Origin: Cohnella sp. OV330
GTDB lineage: Bacteria > Bacillota > Bacilli > Paenibacillales > Paenibacillaceae
DNA length: 64,000 bases
Assembly (NCBI RefSeq): GCF_900112065.1
Contig: NZ_FOKE01000001.1
Location: 962,627-1,026,626 of the forward strand
Reading direction: 5' to 3'
Position 1 is the stretch's first letter, and every line of letters begins with the position of its first letter. Below, piece after piece: positions 25,324 through 33,603 of the stretch. The notes beneath the pieces were generated by a model. That model worked only from the letters and a program-made list of their open reading frames with translations, was not told where the DNA came from and did no database searches. Position numbers and translations under genes: made by a program.

Positions 25324-25944
25324 TTAACCCACCTTTCCCATCAGGTATACAACGGTGAAGATGAATACCCAGACGACGTCGATAAAGTGCCAGTAAATGG
25401 CGGACACGTAGATCTTCGGAGCGGTAACGACCGTGAGGCCCTTCTTGAAGATCTGGGCGATGAGCAGCCCGATCCAGAGAACGCCGAACGCGACGTGCGC
25501 GCCGTGGAAGCCGACCAGCGTGTAGAACGAGGAACTGAATGCGCTCGTCGTCAGCTTGTGGCCTTCGGATACGTACGTGTTGAACTCGTAAATCTCGAGT
25601 CCGAGGAAGCTCAGTCCCAGCAGGATCGTAATAATCAGCCAAACGATCATCTGCTTGACCTTGTGCTGGTGAAGGGCCTGAACCGCGAAAACGCTCGCGA
25701 GGCTCGATACCAACAGGATCATCGTGGCGGCGAATACCATCGGAAGCTCGAACAGATGGTCGGGCGTCGGACCGTCGAGGGTCTGATGGCGAAGCGCGAT
25801 GAAAGCGGCGAAGAGGGTTCCGAACAGAACCGTCTCCGCGCCGAGAAACAACCAGAAGCCGAGAATTTTATTGCGGCCTTCTAACGTCGCCTTTTCGGGC
25901 TCATGAGGAAGGTGTCCGTCTAAGTGATGGTCGTGTGCGCTCAT
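25324..25944 (-). CDS. ctaE: Cytochrome c oxidase subunit III (caa3)
   Basis: 206 aa with five membrane helices, the Bacillus-type CtaE that lacks the first two helices of mitochondrial subunit III. Typical segments are GFWLFLGAETVLFGTLFAAF, GFHGAHVAFGVLWIG and YWHFIDVVWVFIF. Its ATG overlaps the ctaD stop as ATGA, with AAAGGGG upstream, so it is translationally coupled. Confidence 0.95.
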   Translation of the reverse strand: MSAHDHHLDGHLPHEPEKATLEGRNKILGFWLFLGAETVLFGTLFAAFIALRHQTLDGPTPDHLFELPMVFAATMILLVSSLASVFAVQALHQHKVKQMIVWLIITILLGLSFLGLEIYEFNTYVSEGHKLTTSAFSSSFYTLVGFHGAHVAFGVLWIGLLIAQIFKKGLTVVTAPKIYVSAIYWHFIDVVWVFIFTVVYLMGKVG

Positions 25945-27788
25945 GCGTGCACCCCTTTCTCCTGCTCCTCAGGCTCGATGTGGAAGCCGTGATCGTCGAA
26001 CACGGAGCGGCAGAACATGCTGCCAAAGGTGACGACGAGCCCTGCGATGGCGACGACCAGATGGTCGTACATGAAGCCGAGCGCCGCTGCGAACAATCCG
26101 ATGCTCATGACGAGCGGAAGGATCGAAGGCGAAGGCATGTGGATCGGCCCGACCGGTTCGGCCGGCGGCATTTCGGCGTTGCCCTTTTGCTTCTCGTTCC
26201 ACCATGCGTCATAAGAGCGCACGAGCGGAAGCTGCTTGAAGTTGTACTCCGGCGGCGGCGAAGGAATCGACCATTCGAGCGAGCGGCCGTCTTCCCAAGG
26301 ATCGTCCGCGACAGGCTTCTTGTTCGCCGCGCTGACGATGACGTTGACGACGAAGATGATCGTGCCGATGCCCATCAGGAACGCGCCGACGGTGCTGACG
26401 GCGTTCATCGTGTCGAAGCCTTGGCCCGGCAGGTACGTCCATACGCGGCGCGGCATCCCGATCAGACCCAGGAAATGCTGGATGAAGAAGGTCAGGTGGA
26501 AGCCGATAAAGAACGTCGAGAACGTCCATTTGCCCAGCGTCTCGTTCAGCACGCGGCCGAACATCTTCGGCCACCAGTAGTGGAGACCTGCGAAGATGCC
26601 GAAGATCAATCCGCCTACGATAACGTAGTGGAAGTGTGCGACGACGAAGTACGTATCATGGTACTGGAAGTCGGCCGGCGCGACGGCCAGCATGACGCCG
26701 GTGACGCCGCCCATGACGAACGTCGGGATGAACCCGATGGCGAACAAGCTCGCGGACGTGAACGAGATCGAGCCGCCCCACAGCGTGAACAGCCAGTTGA
26801 AGATCTTGACCCCCGTCGGCACCGCGATCAGCATCGTCGCGATGGAGAACAGGCCGTTCGCCACAGGACCGAGGCCCGTCGTGAACATATGGTGCGCCCA
26901 GACCATGAAGCCGAGGAACGCGATCAGTACGGTCGCGAACACCATCGAGCTGTAGCCGAACAGGCGCTTGCGCGAGAAGGTGCTGATGACTTCGGAGATG
27001 ACGCCGAATGCCGGCAGGATCAGGATGTAAACCTCGGGGTGACCGAACACCCAGAAGATGTGTTCCCACAGCACGGCGTTGCCGCCGTTGCCCGTCTCGA
27101 AGAAATTAGCCTGGAACAGGCGGTCGAACGTCAACGCGACGAGGCCGACCGTCAGTACCGGGAAAGCGAATACGATCAACGCGGACGTGATGAAGATCGT
27201 CCAAGTGAACATCGGCATGCGCATGAAGGACATGCCCGGCGCGCGCATGTTGATGATCGTCGCCATGAAGTTGATGCCGCCGATCAGCGTGCCGATACCG
27301 GCAATCTGAAGGCCCATCAGGTAATAATCGACGCCGTGGCCTCCGCCGTAGGTCGGGCCGGCCAGCGGTACGTACGACGTCCAGCCCGCATCCGGGATGT
27401 CGCCCGCGAACCAGCTGATGTTCAGCAGGACGCCGCCGGCGAAGAAGGTCCAGAAGCCGAGCGAGTTCAGGAACGGGAACGCGACGTCGCGCGCCCCGAT
27501 CTGCAGCGGGATGACCGCGTTCATGAGCGCGAACAGCATCGGCATCGCCGCCAGGAAGATCATCGTCGTGCCGTGCATCGTGATCAGTTGGTTAAAAGTA
27601 TCCGCCCCGACGAAATCGTTCATGGGCTTAATCAGTTGAATCCGAATCAGAATCGCCTCAAGGCCGCCGACCAGAAAGAACAATCCGCCGGCGATTAAGT
27701 ACAGGATCCCTATTTTCTTATGGTCGACGGTCGTCAGCCAGTCCATCAAGCCCCGATAACGCTTGACCGTGTGCGCGTGTGCAGCCAA
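25941..27788 (-). CDS. ctaD: Cytochrome c oxidase subunit I (caa3)
   Basis: About 615 aa, matching the Bacillus CtaD length. Catalytic landmarks: the low-spin haem ligand region TMHGTTMIFLAAMP, WVFGHPEVYILILPAFG with the Cu-B histidine and cross-linked tyrosine, the VWAHHMFTTG di-histidine, and HDTYFVVAHFHYV with the haem ligands. I favour TTG 27788, which has AAGGAGGA seven bases upstream, over ATG 27806. It reduces O2 to water and pumps protons in the cell membrane. Confidence 0.96.
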   Translation of the reverse strand: MAAHAHTVKRYRGLMDWLTTVDHKKIGILYLIAGGLFFLVGGLEAILIRIQLIKPMNDFVGADTFNQLITMHGTTMIFLAAMPMLFALMNAVIPLQIGARDVAFPFLNSLGFWTFFAGGVLLNISWFAGDIPDAGWTSYVPLAGPTYGGGHGVDYYLMGLQIAGIGTLIGGINFMATIINMRAPGMSFMRMPMFTWTIFITSALIVFAFPVLTVGLVALTFDRLFQANFFETGNGGNAVLWEHIFWVFGHPEVYILILPAFGVISEVISTFSRKRLFGYSSMVFATVLIAFLGFMVWAHHMFTTGLGPVANGLFSIATMLIAVPTGVKIFNWLFTLWGGSISFTSASLFAIGFIPTFVMGGVTGVMLAVAPADFQYHDTYFVVAHFHYVIVGGLIFGIFAGLHYWWPKMFGRVLNETLGKWTFSTFFIGFHLTFFIQHFLGLIGMPRRVWTYLPGQGFDTMNAVSTVGAFLMGIGTIIFVVNVIVSAANKKPVADDPWEDGRSLEWSIPSPPPEYNFKQLPLVRSYDAWWNEKQKGNAEMPPAEPVGPIHMPSPSILPLVMSIGLFAAALGFMYDHLVVAIAGLVVTFGSMFCRSVFDDHGFHIEPEEQEKGVHA

Positions 27789-27826
27789 AGCCGCGTCCTC
27801 CTTCATTCCCCGCAGAAGCTAGAGTA

Positions 27827-28900
27827 TTAGTATTCGAGCTTTTGGCCGGCCAGATACTTAGCGATGCCGTCGAGCTCTTGTTCGGTAAGGCCGGTCGCCT
27901 TCGTGCCCTTGCCCGGTCCGTAGGAAACATCCGTGCTGACGTCCGGCATTTGGTTGCCCGGCTTGATCGTCTGCGCATGGGAGATCCAGTCCTTCAGGTT
28001 CTCCTCGGCCGACTTTTCGTCGTTGTAGAGGATACCGCCGACGGTCAGCCTGCTGCCGATGCCGGTCAAGTTCGGAGCCGAACTGCCTGCGTTCGTCTCG
28101 CCGATCGCGTGGCAGGTCAGGCACTTGCTCTCGAATGCGGCCTTGACGTTCTCGTCGGCCGGCATGGACACCGGCGTCTTCATCGCCGCTACCCAGCGGT
28201 CGAACGAAGCTTGGTTGACGGCCTTCGCCTTGAAGTCCATCAAAGCGTGGGAAGGGCCGCAAAGCTCGGCGCACTTGCCTCTGAACACGCCTTCGTTGGG
28301 GAATTCGAGGTACAGCTTGTTCGTCGTTCCGAGGCCTGCGTTGGTATCGATCTTGCCGCCGATGGAAGGGATCCAGAAAGCGTGCGTCACGTCGCCGGAC
28401 GCGAGCTTGAACTGAATCTTGCGCCCTGTCGGCACGATCAGTTCCTGCGCGGTCTTAATGCCGTATTCCGGATACTCGAACTCCCACCAGTACTGGTGAG
28501 AAGTGACGGTAACCTGCACCGCCTCCGGATCCTTGGAATAGTCCTTGGACAGACCGAAAACCGTGTTGATCGTCGGCACGCCCAGAATGAGCAGCAAAAT
28601 AATCGGAACGACCGTCCAGATAATCTCCAGCGTGTGATTCCCTTCGACTTGTTTCGGGATCGAGTTGTCGCCTTTGCGCCGGCGGAAGCGGATCAGTACG
28701 TAAATACAGATCGCAAACACGACGACAACGACTAGCGCCATGATCGAGATCGAGAGCGTCATCAGGTCAAATTGTTTTTGCGCGACGGGGCCCTGCGGGC
28801 TCAGCGTCGACAGGTCGTCCCTACCGCATGCCGACAGCAAGAGCGCCATGCCGGCCATTAGCGGAAGCAACCGCTTTAATACGCGCCACCGATTCATCAT
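27827..28900 (-). CDS. ctaC: Cytochrome c oxidase subunit II with fused cytochrome c (caa3)
   Basis: 357 aa. Lipoprotein-like signal (MALLLSAC, Cys about 25), two membrane helices, the Cu-A domain with GKCAELCGPSHALM (both cysteines and the histidine), and a C-terminal haem-c domain with CLTCH and a distal Met candidate in GNQMPDVS. The fused haem domain defines a caa3 oxidase fed by cytochrome c. First gene of the ctaCDEF operon, with a long leader from a strong promoter. A ctaA/ctaB haem-A synthesis pair is not in the window. Confidence 0.96.
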   Translation of the reverse strand: MMNRWRVLKRLLPLMAGMALLLSACGRDDLSTLSPQGPVAQKQFDLMTLSISIMALVVVVVFAICIYVLIRFRRRKGDNSIPKQVEGNHTLEIIWTVVPIILLLILGVPTINTVFGLSKDYSKDPEAVQVTVTSHQYWWEFEYPEYGIKTAQELIVPTGRKIQFKLASGDVTHAFWIPSIGGKIDTNAGLGTTNKLYLEFPNEGVFRGKCAELCGPSHALMDFKAKAVNQASFDRWVAAMKTPVSMPADENVKAAFESKCLTCHAIGETNAGSSAPNLTGIGSRLTVGGILYNDEKSAEENLKDWISHAQTIKPGNQMPDVSTDVSYGPGKGTKATGLTEQELDGIAKYLAGQKLEY

Positions 28901-28928
28901 CCATTCATCCCCACTTTGACATAATCAC

Positions 28929-28965
28929 GGATCGCCCTCTTCTCTGACTGTGGCGGCGGCGATCC
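28929..28965 (-). promoter_or_regulatory. Hairpin in the ctaC leader
   Basis: GGATCGCC (28929-28936) pairs with GGCGATCC (28958-28965) within the transcribed leader, about 30 bases before ctaC. There is no U-tract, so it is not a terminator. It may affect leader stability or translation. Confidence 0.4.
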
Positions 28966-29018
28966 ATGTGTTGCGCGATGTCGAACTTTGGTCACGCACG
29001 TGCCTAAACCCTCTAATA

Positions 29019-29048
29019 AATATAAAGATTGGCACGACAGTTTGTCAA
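29019..29048 (-). promoter_or_regulatory. Sigma-A promoter of the ctaCDEF operon
   Basis: A perfect TTGACA (29043-29048) and TATATT (29019-29024) with 18-base spacing on the minus strand give a leader of about 110 bases before ctaC. Confidence 0.75.
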
Positions 29049-29049
29049 T

Positions 29050-29069
29050 GTTCACACAACAGTTCACAA
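29050..29069 (-). promoter_or_regulatory. Tandem TGTGAAC boxes, candidate ResD sites, upstream of the cta promoter
   Basis: On the minus strand TTGTGAAC (29062-29069) and TGTGAAC (29050-29056) lie in direct repeat 12 bases apart, just upstream of the -35. The Bacillus ResD consensus begins TTGTGAA, and ResDE is a known activator of respiratory genes. Binding is inferred. Confidence 0.45.
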
Positions 29070-29324
29070 ATTGTTCTCAAAACTGTCAAAATCGTTGCGG
29101 CGCAAGGGTTTCAAGGCTCGTTTTTGCGTTTATAGGCCCCTTTCGGGTCCTCCTGCAAAGGCTTTCTTCGGCCGTGAAGCCCGGATCTCCCGATCGTGGC
29201 GCCGCAGCCCTTTCCATCAGCTTTTACCATTGTCGGCTTGTTTTATGTACGGGGGCCCGGCATACTTTTGCGGCGGCGGCGAACACTAGTCGCATCGCAT
29301 GCAGATCCCGAGGAGGAGCCCGTT

Positions 29325-30068
29325 ATGAATAAGCGCCGTTGCGCGAACGTATGTCTGCTCGCAGCCGCGCTGACAGGCGCGTTGGGCGGCTGCAATTATA
29401 AAGCCCATCATCAGCAAAGCGCCAACGATTACGGCAGCAGAACGGCAAACGATCCGAAAATGTCGGGCGTCCGCGCCTATAGCCATGTCGTCACCGATCC
29501 GCGCGCGCATGACAATCGTTATTTCGAATACAGCTCGGCCCTTTCGTATCGTTTGTCCAACGTGCCCGGCGTCAGTTCGGCGATCGTCATGCTGACCGAC
29601 AAAAACGCGTACGTCGGCATTACGACGGACCAAACCGCTACGGGCATTCGCTCGCACGGCGGCTTGCGCACCCGGGAGCAGGACAACACAGGCACCACCG
29701 AAGGCGTCTATAACGTGGATACGGGGAGCAATTCGTGGGATTTGACGAAAATCGTGACGCCCTACAACTCCTCCTTTTCGCACAAGGACATCTCGGATCT
29801 GTCGACCGAATTCCGCCAGACGCTGGCAAACGAGGTTCGCAAGATGGCCCCAAACGTGTCCGGCGTCCACATCTCCGCCAACATGGAGTACATGAACCAA
29901 TTGCTCGGCTACGCCAAAGCTTCGTGGGACGGCCAGCCGCTCGCCCCGCTTACGCCTAGCTTCAATAAGCTTGCCAAGTATATGTTCGCGGCTGGCGACG
30001 AAGTGCCGATCCCGGTTAAGGAGCCGACGGCGCGCGGCGGAAGCATGAACGGTACGGCCAATCGATGA
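29325..30068 (+). CDS. YhcN/YlaJ-family sporulation lipoprotein
   Basis: 247 aa from ATG 29325 (GAGGAGGAG upstream); the open frame begins earlier but lacks a site. Lipobox ALGGC with Cys at about residue 23. The body has the YhcN/YlaJ pattern, with SNVPGVSSAIVMLTDKNAYVG and LANEVRKMAPNVSGVHISAN separated by a ~70-residue low-complexity insert. Family members are lipoproteins of the forespore or spore membrane. A GCATA/AACACTA pair at 29260-29288 resembles a sigma-G promoter. Confidence 0.87.
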   Translation: MNKRRCANVCLLAAALTGALGGCNYKAHHQQSANDYGSRTANDPKMSGVRAYSHVVTDPRAHDNRYFEYSSALSYRLSNVPGVSSAIVMLTDKNAYVGITTDQTATGIRSHGGLRTREQDNTGTTEGVYNVDTGSNSWDLTKIVTPYNSSFSHKDISDLSTEFRQTLANEVRKMAPNVSGVHISANMEYMNQLLGYAKASWDGQPLAPLTPSFNKLAKYMFAAGDEVPIPVKEPTARGGSMNGTANR

Positions 30069-30087
30069 GCAAGCATCCCTAAAAATA

Positions 30088-30131
30088 GCGGGTTGCGCAG
30101 AAGACGAGCGTCTCTGCAGCAATCCGCTTTA
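30088..30131 (+). terminator. Rho-independent terminator after the YhcN-like gene
   Basis: A long interrupted stem (GCGGGTTGC ... GCAATCCGC, with an inner ACG/CGT pairing) is followed by TTTATT, 20 bases after the stop codon. Confidence 0.75.
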
Positions 30132-30196
30132 TTAATTGAAGCGCCAAACGCAAAAAGAAACCTGTAGGCGCGTTGAAAGATCCAAAATGCCGCCAA

Positions 30197-30230
30197 ACAA
30201 AAAAACAAGGCCCCTATCGCAGAGGCCTTG
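30197..30230 (-). terminator. Rho-independent terminator of the small gene at 30244-30432
   Basis: CAAGGCC/GGCCTTG stem (30206-30230) followed on the minus strand by TTTTTTTG, 14 bases past the stop codon. Confidence 0.85.
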
Positions 30231-30243
30231 CGAAAATCGGTGG

Positions 30244-30432
30244 TCAGGAAGCGGATGAGTTGATTCTCATCAGCTCGCGTTCAACGATAACGGTAAGTTC
30301 ATCTTCATAGCCGCCGGTGATTCTGTATTTCCGGATATAGTCCTTGACGAACTTGCGCGGATCCTTGGGGCGAAAAATTCTCGTTAGTTCCTGCAGACTC
30401 TCCTGAACTTCGTTATGACCGCGCTTTGCCAT
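30244..30432 (-). CDS. Small conserved-looking hypothetical protein
   Basis: 62 aa from ATG 30432, chosen for GGGAGGG eight bases upstream; the frame is open 11 codons further. The sequence is charged and helical, with QESLQELTRIFRPKDPRKFV and a C-terminal ELTVIVERELMRINSS. No family is recognised. It has its own terminator, which supports a real gene. Confidence 0.65.
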   Translation of the reverse strand: MAKRGHNEVQESLQELTRIFRPKDPRKFVKDYIRKYRITGGYEDELTVIVERELMRINSSAS

Positions 30433-30565
30433 GCCATAATCCCTCCCGGCGGAAACTTCCCGCAAGATTCGTACAGAGTTGACGCCCGGCTGCCTATATT
30501 AGATGTTTACTTCCCGTTCGCCTCATTATACCAGTTCGACCAGAGGTTTAACAGAAAAAACGTCT

Positions 30566-31291
30566 TCAGACGTCTACCTCGAACCATTGCTCGCCGCCCG
30601 GCAGGCTGAATCGATCGCCAGCCCTGAGCTCTCGCCGGTCTCCCGCGACCAGCCGCGTGCCGTCCGGCAAGTATGTACCGTTGGATGAACCGTGATCGAC
30701 CAGCGAAAAAATACCGCGCGACGAATCGTAGCTGACGGTGCAGTGCTTGCGGCTGATCTCGGCGTGTCCGTCCGGATAGACGAGCTCGCATTGGTGGCCG
30801 TCCCTGCCGATCGCCAAAGGCCTGTCCGCCAGACTGTAACTGGCGCCTGCGAACTGGCCCGCGACGCCTACGAGCCGAGGCTCGCCGACGCCGGCGATCG
30901 CGGCCTTGCGCCGCCCGATGCCTTCCGACGCGTCGCCTAAGCTCCGCAGCGGGATCGTATAGCCGAGATCGTCGCCTTCCTCCGCATCGTCATCGGAGCC
31001 GGGTCCGGCGTGGTTCGAGGCAAACAAGTCCGAATTCGCAGGCCTGGACTCGTCCTCCTTCGTACTCTTACCCCGCGAGGTCATCTGCAGAAACGCCAGC
31101 ACCGCGATGATGGACACGGCGATGCCGATCGCCATGGCCGCCAGGAGCGGAAGCATGCCCTGCGATTCTATGCGCTCCGCAGCCGTCTGGGCGGCGGCCG
31201 GCGCCGCTTCCGCCCTCAGGCCCGGCCATGCCGTCGCGGCGAACGCCAGCACGGCGGCCGGCAGGGCGCGGAGGCCGGACCTTCTTTTCAT
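30566..31291 (-). CDS. FHA-domain membrane protein
   Basis: 241 aa. A secretory-type signal peptide (LPAAVLAFAATAWPGLRAEA), a second helix at ~46-68, an acidic linker, and a C-terminal forkhead-associated domain (~150-235) with the core motifs IGR, SRKHC and SSNGTYL. FHA domains bind phosphothreonine peptides, and here the domain is predicted to face the cytoplasm. GGAGGAG precedes ATG 31291. The leader carries a perfect cre box behind a strong promoter, so CcpA control is likely. No cognate Ser/Thr kinase is encoded nearby. Confidence 0.88.
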   Translation of the reverse strand: MKRRSGLRALPAAVLAFAATAWPGLRAEAAPAAAQTAAERIESQGMLPLLAAMAIGIAVSIIAVLAFLQMTSRGKSTKEDESRPANSDLFASNHAGPGSDDDAEEGDDLGYTIPLRSLGDASEGIGRRKAAIAGVGEPRLVGVAGQFAGASYSLADRPLAIGRDGHQCELVYPDGHAEISRKHCTVSYDSSRGIFSLVDHGSSNGTYLPDGTRLVAGDRRELRAGDRFSLPGGEQWFEVDV

Positions 31292-31309
31292 GGCGGCTCC
31301 TCCTAGTCA

Positions 31310-31323
31310 TGTAAACGCTTACT
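31310..31323. promoter_or_regulatory. Perfect cre box in the leader of the FHA gene
   Basis: TGTAAACGCTTACT fits every position of TGWAARCGYTWNCW. It lies 19 bases before the start codon and about 45 bases downstream of the -10, a position from which CcpA would block elongation. Confidence 0.7.
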
Positions 31324-31368
31324 AATGCGTATGCGTCAGTTAATTATTTAATACCGCTTATGATCTCG

Positions 31369-31397
31369 ATTATAGCTCGGTTCGGCGGTCCGTTCAA
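31369..31397 (-). promoter_or_regulatory. Sigma-A promoter of the FHA gene
   Basis: TTGAAC (31392-31397) and a perfect TATAAT (31369-31374) with 17-base spacing on the minus strand. Confidence 0.75.
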
Positions 31398-31434
31398 TGT
31401 TTGACCTCCTGCGCGCGAACGGTCGACGGCCTGG

Positions 31435-32007
31435 TCAGAGGCCGCCGATCAACTCGCGAAGCTCGCTCGCGGAAGGCATTCGAAAAGAAACCTTAAGCCC
31501 GTCCGCGTTGGAAGAAACGTCCTTAATCCGCACGACCTTCGGCAGCTCCGCGCCCAGCGGGATGACGACGTCGTCGAATTGGTCTGCGGGCAACGGCACG
31601 CCCCTGATCGAAGCCTCCTGGACTTCTGCCGTCAGGTTGGGCGAAGCCCACTTCAGCCGGTATACGATCGTGAGCCCGACGGGAATCCGGTCCTTGATCT
31701 TCAAGTTGACGTCCGCAGCCAGACGATTTTCCGAGAGCAAGCGGAACCTGGCACCCGTAATCAACACGTCCGGTCCGTACATCGGGTTGCGCGCGATGGA
31801 TTCCTTGGCCAAATTATTAACGTCGGCTTCGGAGAGCACGAGCTCCGTCGACATGTCCTTGAACATCTGCATCGCCTTGCTCTCGAGTTTGACCGGCTCG
31901 TATGCCAGGTCCAGACGCTCGGCGGGCTTGATCAATTGAAATAAAATGACGCTCCCCACGGCGATCAGCACGACGAGGGCAATGAACGCGAACAGCAGTT
32001 TTTTCAA
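31435..32007 (-). CDS. Membrane-anchored protein resembling YpmS (DUF2140)
   Basis: 190 aa from TTG 32007, selected for AGAGGAGG six bases upstream. One N-terminal helix (LLFAFIALVVLIAVGSVILF) is followed by a ~160-residue extracytoplasmic domain with STELVLSEADVNNLAKE, FRLLSENRLAADVNLKI and GVPLPADQF. That alternation is typical of YpmS-like proteins, whose role is unknown. The family call is moderate. It lies upstream of the FHA gene on the same strand, with an apparent promoter between them. Confidence 0.75.
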   Translation of the reverse strand: MKKLLFAFIALVVLIAVGSVILFQLIKPAERLDLAYEPVKLESKAMQMFKDMSTELVLSEADVNNLAKESIARNPMYGPDVLITGARFRLLSENRLAADVNLKIKDRIPVGLTIVYRLKWASPNLTAEVQEASIRGVPLPADQFDDVVIPLGAELPKVVRIKDVSSNADGLKVSFRMPSASELRELIGGL

Positions 32008-32165
32008 CGGAAAGCCTCCTCTGGACGGGTCTTCGCGCAAGCAAGAGCGCGCATCCCGCGCGCGAATTGACTTGTATCCCTTCTTAAGAGTATAACATTA
32101 GTAATTCAAACGTCGGACAGGGTTCTATCGCCGCGCGGATCTGACGCCCTGCCCGCGCCACAGCC

Positions 32166-32187
32166 AGCCGTCCCTTCGGGGACGGCT
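32166..32187 (+). terminator. Stable GC hairpin upstream of ilvA
   Basis: AGCCGTCCC-TTCG-GGGACGGCT, a nine-pair stem with a UUCG tetraloop, 25 bases before the ilvA start. The following bases (ATTCATTT) are only partly U-rich, so it may be a weak terminator or a leader element. No T-box sequence was found upstream. Confidence 0.5.
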
Positions 32188-32211
32188 ATTCATTTAGGAT
32201 CAGGAAGGAAG

Positions 32212-33495
32212 ATGATGACCTTGTCAGACTCATTACCCCGCACCGCGCCCGCCTCTATCAGAATGGAGGATATTCTGTTCGCGGCCCATACGCTCCGCGG
32301 CGTCGTGTCCCCGACTCCGCTGCAGTTCAACCAGCGGCTGTCGGCCAAGCACGGCTGCCGGATCCACCTGAAGCGCGAGGACCAGCAGGTGGTGCGCTCC
32401 TTCAAGATTCGCGGCGCCTACAACCTGATCTCCGGCATGCCGGCGGAAGAGCGCGAACGCGGCGTCATCTGCGCGAGCGCGGGCAATCACGCGCAGGGCG
32501 TCGCTTATTCCTGCGCCGCGCTCGACATTCCGGGCATCATCTACATGCCCGCGACGACGCCGCGCCAGAAGATCGGACAGGTCGAGCTGTTCGGCGGGGA
32601 TAAGGTCGAGGTCAGACTCATCGGCGATACGTTCGACGACGCTTACGCCGAAGCCCAGCGGGCGGTGCGCGAGACGGGAATGACCTTCGTGCACCCTTTC
32701 GACGACGCGCGCATAATCGCAGGCAACGGAACGGTGGGTAAAGAGATTATGGAGGCGTGCAAGGAGCCGGTCGACGTCCTGCTCGTGACGGTCGGCGGCG
32801 GCGGACTCGCCGCCGGCGTCGCTTCCTACGTCAAAGCCGTCAGCCCGAATACGCGCATCATCGGCGTCGAGCCCGAAGGCGCTCCCTCGATGCTGGCCGC
32901 GATGGAACGCGGCGAGGTCGTGCCGCTCGAGGAGATCGACAAGTTCGTAGACGGCGCCGCCGTCAAGCGGGTAGGCGATCTCACTTACGCGCTGTGCCGC
33001 GACCTGCTCGACGAAGTGATCGTCGTGCCGGAAGGACGCGTATGCACGACGATCCTCGAGTTGTACAACGAGCATGCGATCGTCGCCGAGCCAGCCGGGG
33101 CCCTGACCGTCGCCGCCCTGCCCATGCTGGCCGAACGGCTGGCCGGCCTGAGCGTCGTATGCGTCGTGAGCGGCGGCAACAACGACGTCGACCGGATGCA
33201 GGAGATCAAGGAGCGCTCGATGATTTACGAAGGACTCAAGCATTACTTCATGGTCAACTTCCCGCAGCGCTCCGGCGCGCTCAGGGAGTTCCTGGACGAC
33301 GTGCTCGGGCCCGACGACGACATCGTTCAATTCGAATACACGAAAAAGCATAATAAAGAAAACGGCCCGGCCCTCGTGGGCATCGAGCTCAAGAGTCCGG
33401 AAGACTACGGCCCTCTGGTCGAGCGCATGAACTATAAAGGGTTCCGGTACGTGGAGTTGAACAAGGATCCGCTGCTGTTCAACCTGCTGATCTGA
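32212..33495 (+). CDS. ilvA: Threonine ammonia-lyase (threonine dehydratase), biosynthetic type
   Basis: 427 aa, a PLP enzyme converting threonine to 2-oxobutanoate for isoleucine synthesis. The PLP lysine is in RSFKIRGAYN (~residue 65), the phosphate-binding glycine loop is VGGGGLAAG, and ASAGNHAQGVAYS binds substrate. The C-terminal ~90 residues (HYFMVNFPQRSGALREFLDD) form one ACT-like regulatory domain, the length of B. subtilis IlvA. GGAAGGAAG precedes the doubled ATG start. Feedback control by isoleucine is typical of the family. No other ilv gene is adjacent. Confidence 0.95.
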   Translation: MMTLSDSLPRTAPASIRMEDILFAAHTLRGVVSPTPLQFNQRLSAKHGCRIHLKREDQQVVRSFKIRGAYNLISGMPAEERERGVICASAGNHAQGVAYSCAALDIPGIIYMPATTPRQKIGQVELFGGDKVEVRLIGDTFDDAYAEAQRAVRETGMTFVHPFDDARIIAGNGTVGKEIMEACKEPVDVLLVTVGGGGLAAGVASYVKAVSPNTRIIGVEPEGAPSMLAAMERGEVVPLEEIDKFVDGAAVKRVGDLTYALCRDLLDEVIVVPEGRVCTTILELYNEHAIVAEPAGALTVAALPMLAERLAGLSVVCVVSGGNNDVDRMQEIKERSMIYEGLKHYFMVNFPQRSGALREFLDDVLGPDDDIVQFEYTKKHNKENGPALVGIELKSPEDYGPLVERMNYKGFRYVELNKDPLLFNLLI

Positions 33496-33515
33496 CCGGG
33501 GACCGCGCCGCGACT

Positions 33516-33543
33516 TTGATCGCATGCAAATTATGGCTATAAT
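33516..33543 (+). promoter_or_regulatory. Sigma-A promoter of the MFS gene
   Basis: TTGATC (33516-33521) and perfect TATAAT (33538-33543) with 16-base spacing, 60 bases before the start codon. Confidence 0.65.
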
Positions 33544-33603
33544 GGTGAGGTCATGCATCACGCCCGCCGGTCGTGCGCCAGAGGGCTTCAAAGGAGAATT
33601 CCG

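Larger units (their letters stand above)
28901..29324. other. Divergent intergenic region between ctaC and the YhcN-like gene
   Basis: This 424-base region carries the cta promoter, its leader hairpin, the TGTGAAC repeats and the upstream region of the lipoprotein gene. Open frames reading through it on the plus strand lack ribosome binding sites and were not called. Confidence 0.6.

Noticed and set aside
25935..27698. 587-codon plus-strand frame opposite ctaD
   Set aside because: It is an antisense shadow of the GC-rich ctaD codons, highly charged and repetitive, with no ribosome binding site and no known domain.
31980..32211. T-box or other riboswitch before ilvA
   Set aside because: The region is short and lacks the conserved T-box sequence; only a simple UUCG hairpin is present.
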